From Collinsella aerofaciens (GTDB lineage: Bacteria > Actinomycetota > Coriobacteriia > Coriobacteriales > Coriobacteriaceae): DNA of 15,423 nt. Of the stretch, positions 1-7,047 are shown in pieces (positions within the stretch are counted from its first letter, which is position 1; every line of letters starts with the position of its first letter). The translations under genes and the position numbers were made by a program. The notes beneath the pieces were generated by a model. It made no database searches. It had not been told where the DNA came from and was given only the letters and a program-made list of their open reading frames with translations. The stretch lies in contig JAJWXI010000031.1 in the NCBI GenBank assembly GCA_021641225.1, positions 1 to 15,423 of the forward strand, given 5' to 3'.

Positions 1-1861
1 CGGGTGCCAGGTCGGTCTTGACGGCGACGTTGCCGATCAGGCGGTCGGAGCCGCGCACAGTCTCGGCAGCAATGACGCCCAGACCCTCAATGCGATCCTC
101 GCCCATGTAGTACGAACGGCCGAGTAGCTGATAGCTGCCACAGATGGCAAGCAGTGTGCCGCCAACCTCAACATAGGCCGCGACCTTGTCTTTTTGGGCG
201 AGCAACTCGTGTGCCACGGCTAGCTGGTCGCGGTCGGAGCCGCCGCCCATCATAACGATATCGGCATCGGCCAAATCAAGCGTCTCGCCCATGCGGACCT
301 CGTCCACGCGCACGGGAATGCCGCGCCAGGCGCAGCGGCGCTCAAGCGCAATAACGTTGCCGCCGTCGCCGTAGAGGTTGAGGGCATCGGGGTACAGATA
401 GACGATACGCAGCGGGCGCGAAAGCTCGACCGGCGCAATATCGGTGGGGACAGCGCTACCATCGGCGCACGGTGCAGCGTGGGCGGCAACCGTGGCCGCA
501 TCGGTGCCTTTGAGTCCGTCGAGCTCCTTGACCAGCGGCGGGAAGGCCGTGTAGTTGGCGACGGCGTAGAAGGTGTCATCGGCGGCCTCGTCTGCCACGG
601 CGCCGATCGCCTGCGCGACGTCCGAGATAATCGCGGCATCGATGCCGGCGTACTTGAGGCGTACCTGCATGTCGTGCGCACGCGTGCCTCCGGCAAAGGC
701 GACAAGACCCGGCGTGTCGGCGATGCGCTCGAAGTCGACATCGTAGATCCACGAGACATCGTGGCCGTCGGCATCGTTATCGTTTAGGAAGAAGGCGCAG
801 AGTCTGCCGCCTGCCGTCTTGATGGACTGGATTTGTCGATCGAAGCCTACGGGATTCTTAGCCAGGTTGGCCTCGACGGTGCGGCCGGCGATATCCCAGC
901 GCCCCATACGACCACCGGCGGGCACATAGGCATCGAGCGTAGGCTGTAGAAGCGCCGTGTCCACGCCTAACTCATGTGCGGCAAAGAATGCAGCGGCAAC
1001 GTTGTAGACCATGTACAGGCCGTTGTAGCGCGTGGCGATGTTTACGGCAGCCGCGTCGGACGCAGATCCAAAGACCAGGTCAAAGCCGTAGCCGTCGCAG
1101 CCGAGCTCCACGCCCGTCACGCGACGGACAAGCGCGGGGCGTGCCCAACCGCACGAGGGGCAATGGTAGGCGCCGAGCTGGCCGTATTGCACGTAGTCAT
1201 ACTCCAGCGGCGCGTTGCACTGTGAGCAAAAACGTGAGTCGCTAATACGGTCGGACTCGGTGTTGGTGGCGCCGTCGATGCCAAAGGCGATGCTTGCATT
1301 GGGAACGCGTGCGGCGATCGCGGCACACAGCGGGTCGTCTGCGTTGTAGATGAGCGTCGTTGCCGGAGAGAGCTCCAACGCGTGGGCGATGACCTCCTGG
1401 GTGTGATCGATTTCGCCATAGCGATCCAGCTGGTCGCGGAACAGGTTGAGCAGCACAAAGTACGTCGGCTTGAGCTTGGGCAGAACGCGTACGGTGTAAA
1501 GCTCATCGCACTCAAAAACGCCCACGCGCTTGCCGCTGTCAGTGTGCTTAAGGCCGCCGCGGGCCTCGAGCAGAGCACCCACCACGCCCGGCTCCATGTT
1601 GTTGCCGGCACGGTTGCACACCACGGTAGCGCTGCTGGCAGCAACGGCGTCAGCGATGAGGTTGGAGGTGGTGGTCTTGCCATTAGTACCGGTAATCACC
1701 ACGCTGCGGTCGACAAGGCCGGCGAGGTCGCTCAGCAACTCGGGGTCGATCTTCATGGCGATGCGGCCGGGGAGTACGCCGCCCTGGCGCTTAAGGATAG
1801 AGCGCAGCCCCCAGCGGGCGATATCGCTCGAGGTGCAGGCGAGAGATGAGCGGAAGTTCAT
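1..1861 (-). CDS. murT-gatD: MurT-GatD fusion, lipid II isoglutaminyl synthase (3' end off window)
   Basis: This protein should amidate the D-glutamate of lipid II to D-isoglutamine, with ATP-dependent activation by MurT and ammonia supplied by GatD. I translated the frame codon by codon from ATG at 1861 to the window edge (620 codons) and found no stop. The MurT part shows the ATP loop TGTNGKTTT (Lys62), a zinc ribbon (Cys212/215 and Cys234/237) and the DNDADGHDVSW block (361-371), and it ends near YTAF (437-440). A linker rich in Ala, Asp and Pro (about 450-483) leads into GatD, which begins at RIVYLYPDALNLYGDGGN. The catalytic-Cys motif LLAICGSYQLLG has its nucleophile at Cys574. The linker has no ATG, GTG or TTG codon, so a separately started GatD is unlikely. 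The GatD catalytic His lies beyond the window. A weak AGGAA precedes the start. The gene is 45 bp downstream of the preceding gene, in the same operon. MurT and GatD are usually two overlapping genes. Confidence 0.93.
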   Translation of the reverse strand, partial: MNFRSSLACTSSDIARWGLRSILKRQGGVLPGRIAMKIDPELLSDLAGLVDRSVVITGTNGKTTTSNLIADAVAASSATVVCNRAGNNMEPGVVGALLEARGGLKHTDSGKRVGVFECDELYTVRVLPKLKPTYFVLLNLFRDQLDRYGEIDHTQEVIAHALELSPATTLIYNADDPLCAAIAARVPNASIAFGIDGATNTESDRISDSRFCSQCNAPLEYDYVQYGQLGAYHCPSCGWARPALVRRVTGVELGCDGYGFDLVFGSASDAAAVNIATRYNGLYMVYNVAAAFFAAHELGVDTALLQPTLDAYVPAGGRMGRWDIAGRTVEANLAKNPVGFDRQIQSIKTAGGRLCAFFLNDNDADGHDVSWIYDVDFERIADTPGLVAFAGGTRAHDMQVRLKYAGIDAAIISDVAQAIGAVADEAADDTFYAVANYTAFPPLVKELDGLKGTDAATVAAHAAPCADGSAVPTDIAPVELSRPLRIVYLYPDALNLYGDGGNVIALERRCAWRGIPVRVDEVRMGETLDLADADIVMMGGGSDRDQLAVAHELLAQKDKVAAYVEVGGTLLAICGSYQLLGRSYYMGEDRIEGLGVIAAETVRGSDRLIGNVAVKTDLAP

Positions 1862-1906
1862 GAAGTCGTTCCTAACGTGAATGACATGGTCGGGGCGATC
1901 GCGTCA

Positions 1907-2950
1907 CTAAAAACCGTAGCGGCGCGCAAATTCCTGGGCAAGCTGCGATACATCTTCGCAGGCGTTGGCCCAGGGGGCAAAGTCGGGGGTGTCCGAGATA
2001 ATACCGTCCGCTTCCCAAACGGCCTGGTGCGAAAGGTCCCAGGGATCGCGTGGCTCGGGCCGGCAGGGAAGGTACGGTGTCTGGTACATGGGGTTCAGTA
2101 AGAAGAACGCACCGCCCTCGCAACGGTTGGCAAACTCACGCAGCGCGCGTGTCGCCGGGCGCATCTTGTTTGTTTTGAACAGCAGAATCGTGCGGGCGAG
2201 CAGATACCAAGGAGAGTTTTCGAGTGCGTCTGCCCCCATCTGTTCCTCGAGCTGATGCGCCAGGGCAAAAAAGCCGTCCTGGTCTTCCAGACGAGCGAGG
2301 GCGAGCAACACGGTGCCTGCGGCCCGAGTGGGATAGCCTTCTGCTTTAAGGACGCGGCGGGCGTAGTTGGCAGCAGCGCGGTAGCGGGCGCTCGCCATGC
2401 ACAGCTGCGAGATGGCCTCGAGCGTGTGGAGCCACCCGATAAGGGCCGGCTCGCTCACGGTAAGGTCCGCTGCGGTGACACCGTCGGCCAAAACATTATT
2501 GGCCCAGTAGTGCGGGGCCTCCATATCAAACCCGGGCACGCTCTGTTGCAGGTAGTCGGCCGTGCTCGTCTCGAGCTTCATCAGGTCGCCCAGGCAGGCG
2601 TCGACGGGCGTGTCCGCTAGGATGATGGCGAGCAGCTGGGCATCGAGGACATGCGCATCGATGCGGACGATCTTGAGCAGTTCATCACGCATATCGTCGA
2701 ACAGGCGGTTGCGCGTCTGCTCGAACTCCTCGTCGCTGCCCATGTCCTCGATGCGATGGAGCTCGTCGAGCAGGTGGCGATGAACACCGGCATAGGACAG
2801 CAGCGCCTGAGCATGCTCGGACTGCGCATACTTTTGGGGATTCGCGCTAATGTCGTTATGGACAAGCTCGCGTGCTGCATCGGTGAGCTCGGGGTGCGAC
2901 GCCAGATAGGTGCGCTCCAGGTAGGCGGGGATGTAGACGCTCGGATCCAT
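1907..2950 (-). CDS. Conserved helical-repeat (TPR-like) protein, unknown function, paralogue B
   Basis: This 347-aa protein is predicted soluble and mostly alpha-helical, with no signal peptide or membrane segment visible. I do not recognise a named family with certainty. TPR-like helical pairs are suggested around 165-275, for example ARYRAAANYARRVL (188-201) and WYLLARTILLF (248-258). A Pro-rich tail follows at 284-305. It aligns in order with the protein encoded just upstream, so the two are probably an old tandem duplication. The ATG overlaps the upstream TAA by one base (TAATG) and is preceded by GGGAGGAG, which suggests translational coupling. It sits directly upstream of murT-gatD, so a link to cell-envelope work is possible but rests on context only. 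Confidence 0.85.
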   Translation of the reverse strand: MDPSVYIPAYLERTYLASHPELTDAARELVHNDISANPQKYAQSEHAQALLSYAGVHRHLLDELHRIEDMGSDEEFEQTRNRLFDDMRDELLKIVRIDAHVLDAQLLAIILADTPVDACLGDLMKLETSTADYLQQSVPGFDMEAPHYWANNVLADGVTAADLTVSEPALIGWLHTLEAISQLCMASARYRAAANYARRVLKAEGYPTRAAGTVLLALARLEDQDGFFALAHQLEEQMGADALENSPWYLLARTILLFKTNKMRPATRALREFANRCEGGAFFLLNPMYQTPYLPCRPEPRDPWDLSHQAVWEADGIISDTPDFAPWANACEDVSQLAQEFARRYGF

Positions 2951-4026
2951 TAGAGGTCTCCTCCCCTAAACGGCAAGCCCTGCTCGGCCGCCCGCAGTAT
3001 GCGCTCGTCGATCTGGGAGCGCACGATGTCGTTGGTGGCGACCCAGGCGGCAAAGCTGGCGTTGTCGGGCGCGCCCAGGCCCTCCTGCAGTACCGGCGTC
3101 GCCTCGGAGAGTGCAAGGACGAGCTCGTCGGTGGAGCCTGCACCCACGTTGACGCGGGCATAGACGCCATCGGGAAACTCGGTTTGGAAGTAGAGCGCCT
3201 CGGCTGCGTGCGGGCATGAGCGCACCAGGATGCGCAGGTAGTGCTCGGCGCCCTCGTAGTCCAGCTCGCGCCAGGCAGCGCTCATCAGCGCGATGAGCGT
3301 CCACGGGTCCAAGTCACGCTCCGCATCTTTGGGGCGGCGGCGCAGCGGGGTATTCGCGAGGTACGGCACGGAGTGAGCGGAGCGAAAGCGCTTGAGCTCC
3401 TCGGCGGGGTATTCGAGTTTTGCCATGGCGAGCATCGCGGTGTGGCGGACACCGGCAGGATCGTTGGGGGCAAAGTCGAGGCTGCGGTTTGCGGCTTCGA
3501 GCGACATGCGGTAGCGGCCGCTAATGAGCGCGCGCGATGCCAAGGCGGCAAGCCAGCGCAGGTAGGGACGGCGGGTCAGGTCGCCTGCGGCCTCGCGCTC
3601 GTAGGGGTCCTGCGCCGAGGCAATCTTGAGCGCCAGATCGTGCTCCACCTCGTCGCACTTGGACACCAGATATTGCACGTATTCCTCGTTGGATTCGGCG
3701 GTGAGTGCGCACAGCATGCGCTGGGCATCCCAGTTGGCCGGATCGAGCGCGGCTGCCTCGCGGAGCATGTTCTCGGCTGCGGCTTCTTCTTGCTCTGCCT
3801 GGGCGTCGTCGGGAATAAAGGGGATGCGGTAGTCGACAGCCTCGACCACCTTGGCAATGAGGTGCCCGGCGCGGTCGCGGTCGTGCACGATGAGCGGTGC
3901 AGGGTTGCGGGTGAATTGTTCCATCAGACGCTCTGCGGCGGCACCGTCGGTGAGCGGGATATTGTCGCGGCGCAAGGCCTCAAGAACGAGGCGATGGCAA
4001 TCCTCTTGAATGGGATCGAATGCCAT
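2950..4026 (-). CDS. Conserved helical-repeat (TPR-like) protein, unknown function, paralogue A
   Basis: This is a 358-aa predicted cytosolic helical protein and the first gene of the minus-strand operon. I chose ATG 4026 because AAAGGAGG lies just upstream (4031-4038). A TTG ten codons earlier is in frame but has no such site. A TPR-like segment spans about 155-270: YLRWLAALASRALISGRYRM (155-174) aligns with residues 170-192 of the next protein, and DPWTLIALMSAAW (240-252) aligns with its SPWYLLARTILLF. A further block YFQTEFPDGVYARVNV (279-294) precedes the C-terminal helices. It has no catalytic signature that I can name. An adaptor or scaffold role would be typical for such folds, but this is inference. 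Confidence 0.85.
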   Translation of the reverse strand: MAFDPIQEDCHRLVLEALRRDNIPLTDGAAAERLMEQFTRNPAPLIVHDRDRAGHLIAKVVEAVDYRIPFIPDDAQAEQEEAAAENMLREAAALDPANWDAQRMLCALTAESNEEYVQYLVSKCDEVEHDLALKIASAQDPYEREAAGDLTRRPYLRWLAALASRALISGRYRMSLEAANRSLDFAPNDPAGVRHTAMLAMAKLEYPAEELKRFRSAHSVPYLANTPLRRRPKDAERDLDPWTLIALMSAAWRELDYEGAEHYLRILVRSCPHAAEALYFQTEFPDGVYARVNVGAGSTDELVLALSEATPVLQEGLGAPDNASFAAWVATNDIVRSQIDERILRAAEQGLPFRGGDL

Positions 4027-4526
4027 GGGGCCTCCTTTGCTGCGGTTAGGGTTCAAATGTCTCTATATAAGGTTCTAGTTTACCCGCATGTGGCACACCG
4101 GGGGTGCCGCACTTGGACTTGCACCTTTGCACCACGAAGACGGATGTCGCACAAATGTCGGCACCTTGGACGACCGAGTGGTATCACGGTGCCGCAAACG
4201 GTCGATATTTGGCGGCGAACGGTATACGTTTTGGAGCGCCGCGATGCCGCCTGAGGCATATGGCCAACCTTGATAAAACGTTTGCCCAGCTTGGGACAAT
4301 AACCGCAACGCAAGAGGTTCCAGGGATAGAAAAAACGTTTCATCATTGGCGGCTTTAGGTGAATAACTGACCAACCAGAACGGTAAAATAGTGTTTGTCT
4401 GAGCGTTGAGACGTTTAGACATCGTGCATTGTCATCGCCGGCAACGCACAAAACGGTCCTAACGGAGCCAATCGGGTGCTCCGTTATATACACAAGTCTA
4501 AGAGGGGCTTGTTTAGGAGGCACAGT
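4027..4526. other. 500-bp divergent intergenic region
   Basis: No convincing gene is present; the open frames here are short and overlap without ribosome-binding sites. On the minus strand a TATATA at 4063-4068 could be the -10 of the helical-repeat/murT-gatD operon. Two exact AAACGTTT palindromic octamers lie at 4276-4283 and 4333-4340. A CGGCACC/GGTGCCG inverted repeat lies at 4159-4165 and 4188-4194. TAAAAT at 4383-4388 is a possible -10 for the alcohol dehydrogenase, but no good -35 is paired with it. A perfect hairpin at 4460-4486 lies in the presumed leader. Confidence 0.6.
4460..4486 (+). promoter_or_regulatory. Perfect hairpin in the alcohol dehydrogenase leader
   Basis: TAACGGAGC (4460-4468) pairs exactly with GCTCCGTTA (4478-4486) across a 9-nt loop. 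It lies about 30 nt before the AGGAGG ribosome-binding site. No T-run follows, so it is not an intrinsic terminator. It could be an operator or a 5' mRNA-stabilising stem. Confidence 0.5.
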
Positions 4527-5750
4527 ATGGGACGTTTTACCAATCCTCGCGATCTGTACTTTGGTGAGGGCGCTCGCCACGAGGTGAAGAACCTCAAGGG
4601 CAAGAAGGCCATCATCGTTTCTGGCGGCAGCTCTATGCGCCGCGGCGGGTTCCTGCAGGACGTCGAGAACGACCTTAAGGAAGGCGGTTTCGAGGTCAAG
4701 CTGTTCGAGGGCGTCGAGTCCGACCCGTCCATCGAGACGGTCATGAAGGGCGCCGAGGCCATGCGCGAGTTCGAGCCCGACTGGATTATCGCCATCGGCG
4801 GCGGCTCGCCCATCGATGCCGCTAAGGCCATGTGGGTCTTCTACGAGTATCCCGAGGAGTCCTTCGATAACATCATCCAGCCGTTCAGCTTCCCCGAGCT
4901 GCGTCAGAAGGCTCACTTCTGCGCCATTTCCTCCACCTCCGGTACCGCTACCGAGGTCACTGCCTTCTCCGTCATTACCGACTACGCCAAGGGCATCAAG
5001 TACCCGCTGGCCGACTTCAACATCACTCCTGATGTCGCCATCGTCGACCCCGAGCTCACCTACACCATGCCCGCCAAGCTGTGCGCTCACACCGGCATGG
5101 ATGCTCTGACCCACTGCATGGAGGCCTACGTTTCCACCTTCGCCTCTATGTTCACCGACGCCAACGCTCTGCACGGCATCCGCGAGATCGTCGAGTGGCT
5201 GCCCAAGTCCTATGCTGGCGACCATGAGGCCCGTCAGCACATGCACGAGGCTCAGTGCATCGCCGGTATCGCCTTCTCTTCGGGCCTGCTGGGCATCGTT
5301 CACTCCATGGCTCACAAGACTGGTGCCGCCTTCGAGAACGGCCACATCATCCACGGTGCTGCTAACGCCATGTACCTGGGCAAGGTCATCCAGTGGAACT
5401 CCAAGGACCCGCGTGCTGCCGAGCGTTACGCTTACGTGGCCAAGGAGATCCTGCACCTTCCCGGCGAGACCAACGAGGAGCTCATCGCTGCGCTCGTCCA
5501 GAAGATCCGCGACCTCAACGACCAGCTCAACATTCCGCAGTCCATCAAGGATTACGCAAATGGTGGCGTGAAGGTCGACGCCGAGAACCCGCAGATGGTT
5601 TCCGAGGAGGAGTTCCTCGCCAAGCTGCCCGAGATCGCCGCGAACGCCGAGCAGGACGCCTGCACGCCTGAGAACCCGCGTGAGACCAAGGCTGCCGACT
5701 TCGAGAAGATCCTCAAGGCCTGCTACTACGACACCGACATCGATTTCTAA
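4527..5750 (+). CDS. Iron-containing (group III) alcohol dehydrogenase
   Basis: This enzyme is expected to interconvert an aldehyde and alcohol (acetaldehyde/ethanol or a longer homologue) using NAD(P)H and a bound divalent metal, usually Fe2+. It is a cytosolic fermentative step. The 407-aa length fits the family. The N-terminal nucleotide-binding domain has IAIGGGSPIDAAKAMW (about 90-105), and STSGTATEVTAFSVI follows. The metal ligands are visible as Asp192 and His196 in GMDALTHC and His259 in VHSMAH. The fourth ligand is His273 or His276 in GHIIHG, where the usual His-Gly position appears shifted by three residues. ATG 4527 is chosen for AGGAGG at 4515-4520; the frame extends 17 codons upstream without such support. 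Lysine is almost always AAG, suggesting high expression. It is probably monocistronic, with a terminator directly after it. The substrate cannot be fixed from sequence. Confidence 0.93.
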   Translation: MGRFTNPRDLYFGEGARHEVKNLKGKKAIIVSGGSSMRRGGFLQDVENDLKEGGFEVKLFEGVESDPSIETVMKGAEAMREFEPDWIIAIGGGSPIDAAKAMWVFYEYPEESFDNIIQPFSFPELRQKAHFCAISSTSGTATEVTAFSVITDYAKGIKYPLADFNITPDVAIVDPELTYTMPAKLCAHTGMDALTHCMEAYVSTFASMFTDANALHGIREIVEWLPKSYAGDHEARQHMHEAQCIAGIAFSSGLLGIVHSMAHKTGAAFENGHIIHGAANAMYLGKVIQWNSKDPRAAERYAYVAKEILHLPGETNEELIAALVQKIRDLNDQLNIPQSIKDYANGGVKVDAENPQMVSEEEFLAKLPEIAANAEQDACTPENPRETKAADFEKILKACYYDTDIDF

Positions 5751-5771
5751 TCGACTCTTGTTATCGTAACG

Positions 5772-5817
5772 AGGGGCTCCGCACGTATCTGTACGGAGCC
5801 CCTTTCTTTTTTCTTTT
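5772..5817 (+). terminator. Intrinsic terminator after the alcohol dehydrogenase
   Basis: A 10-bp perfect stem, AGGGGCTCCG (5772-5781) with CGGAGCCCCT (5794-5803), has a 12-nt loop and is followed by a long T-rich tract to 5817. It separates the alcohol dehydrogenase from gldA, which starts 17 bp later. Confidence 0.92.
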
Positions 5818-5833
5818 AGAGAATAGGATAGTT

Positions 5834-6934
5834 ATGGCTGCAATTTTCAATAGCCCCAGCAAGTACATCCAGGGTCCGGACGAGCTCGCCAAGCTCGGCT
5901 CCTATGTCGAGCCGCTCGGCGCTAAGGCCCTCGTCATCGTGACGCCTTCGGGCAAGAAGCGCGTCGGTGCCAAGATCGAGGGCGGCTTTGCCGAGGCTAA
6001 GGCCGAGCTGCTGTTTGAGGACTTTAACGGCGAGTGCTCCAAGGGCGAGGTCGATCGCCTGGTTGCGCTCGCTCGCGACAACGGTTGCGACATCATCGTC
6101 GGCGTCGGTGGCGGCAAGATCCTCGACACCGCGAAGGCCGTCGCCTATTACCTGGAGTCCCCGGTTATCATTTGCCCCACCATCGCTTCGACCGATGCCC
6201 CGTGTTCGGCGCTTTCGGTGCTCTACACCGACGATGGCCAGTTCGATAAATATCTCTTCCTTAAGGCAAACCCCAACATTGTTCTGATGGATACGACGGT
6301 TATCGCGGCGAGCCCGGTGCGCCTGACGGTTTCCGGTATGGGCGATGCGCTCGCAACCTACTTTGAGGCCCAGGCGACGCATGATGCCGACGGTGGCACC
6401 TGCGCTGGCGGCAAGGGCGGCATGGCCGGTCTGGCGCTCGCCAAGCTCTGCTACGAGACGCTTATGGCCGATGGCGTCAAGGCCAAGGTCGCGCTGGAGA
6501 AGGGCGCACTCACGCCTGCCGTCGAGCATATCATCGAGGCCAATACGCTGCTTTCGGGTATTGGCTTTGAGAGCTCGGGCCTTGCTGCTGCTCATGCCAT
6601 CCACAATGGCCTGACGATGCTGCCCGAGTGCCACGGCATGTATCACGGCGAGAAGGTCGCCTTTGGCACCATCGTCCAGCTGGTACTCGAGGATGCTCCG
6701 ACTGAGAAACTCGAGGAAGTCTTGGGCTTCTGCATTGAGCTGGGCCTGCCGGTCACGATGAAGGAGCTTGGCGTTGCCGAGGTTACGCGCGAGCAGGCCA
6801 TGATTGTTGCCGAGGCCGCCTGTGCGCCCGATGACACCATGTGCAACATGCCGTTTGAGGTGACGCCCGAGATGGTCGCAAACGCCATTCTGGGTGCCGA
6901 CGCACTGGGTCACTACTACCTCATGGATGAGTAA
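5834..6934 (+). CDS. gldA: Glycerol dehydrogenase
   Basis: This enzyme oxidises glycerol to dihydroxyacetone with NAD+ (reversible; it can also act on 1,2-diols). It is cytosolic and Zn-dependent. The 366-aa length is that of the family. The N-terminal Rossmann-like domain has the dinucleotide loop GVGGGKILDTAKAVAYY (about 89-105) and the CPTIASTDAPCSALSVLY block, with Asp121 at the active site. The zinc ligands fall at Asp171 (GMGDALATYFEA), His254 (AAAHAIHNGL) and His271 (MYHGEKVAFG), the same numbers as in the characterised Bacillus enzyme. The start is supported by AGGA five bases upstream. The gene lies between two terminators, so it is probably monocistronic. A shorter diverged relative follows downstream. 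The fold and metal site are certain; the physiological substrate is inferred. Confidence 0.94.
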   Translation: MAAIFNSPSKYIQGPDELAKLGSYVEPLGAKALVIVTPSGKKRVGAKIEGGFAEAKAELLFEDFNGECSKGEVDRLVALARDNGCDIIVGVGGGKILDTAKAVAYYLESPVIICPTIASTDAPCSALSVLYTDDGQFDKYLFLKANPNIVLMDTTVIAASPVRLTVSGMGDALATYFEAQATHDADGGTCAGGKGGMAGLALAKLCYETLMADGVKAKVALEKGALTPAVEHIIEANTLLSGIGFESSGLAAAHAIHNGLTMLPECHGMYHGEKVAFGTIVQLVLEDAPTEKLEEVLGFCIELGLPVTMKELGVAEVTREQAMIVAEAACAPDDTMCNMPFEVTPEMVANAILGADALGHYYLMDE

Positions 6935-6946
6935 ATCAAGCTAAAG

Positions 6947-6982
6947 AAGGGGCAAAGCCGACAGACGGCTTTGCCCCTTTTT
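6947..6982 (+). terminator. Intrinsic terminator after gldA
   Basis: A 12-bp perfect stem, GGGGCAAAGCCG (6949-6960) with CGGCTTTGCCCC (6966-6977), has a 5-nt loop (ACAGA). Flanking AA/TT pairs extend it, and TTTTT follows. This is a strong rho-independent terminator just after the gldA stop. Confidence 0.94.
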
Positions 6983-6986
6983 GCTA

Positions 6987-7017
6987 TGGTGCAAAGGGAT
7001 CAGGTTACTTTGCACCA
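6987..7017. repeat. REP-like 31-bp palindromic element
   Basis: TGGTGCAAAG (6987-6996) and CTTTGCACCA (7008-7017) form a perfect 10-bp inverted repeat around an 11-nt asymmetric centre (GGATCAGGTTA). No T-run follows. The GGATCAGGTTACTTTG core resembles the GG(T/A)CAGGTTACTTTG-type palindromes often seen near REP-associated tyrosine transposases; that match is from memory. It could equally be an operator for the gene starting at 7048. Confidence 0.55.
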
Positions 7018-7047
7018 ATCGTTGTTTGATGAAGGGCGGATTCTCGT

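Noticed and set aside
250..774. 174-aa minus-strand open frame over the MurT/GatD junction
   Set aside because: It is out of frame with the MurT-GatD translation, which carries all recognisable motifs; this is a shadow frame.
1117..1683. 188-aa minus-strand open frame inside MurT
   Set aside because: Low-complexity Ser/Pro/Thr-rich translation in the wrong frame relative to the Walker loop and zinc ribbon.
4088..4358. Short plus-strand open frames (61 and 84 aa) before the alcohol dehydrogenase
   Set aside because: Overlapping frames without ribosome-binding sites or recognisable motifs; more likely non-coding.
4080..5456. 458-aa minus-strand open frame opposite the alcohol dehydrogenase
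   Set aside because: Antisense to a clear conserved enzyme with strong codon bias, which creates long open complementary frames; Gly/Val/Asp/His-rich and without motifs.
5816..6913. 365-aa minus-strand open frame opposite gldA
   Set aside because: Antisense shadow of gldA, no ribosome-binding site, and the sense protein has the complete Zn site.
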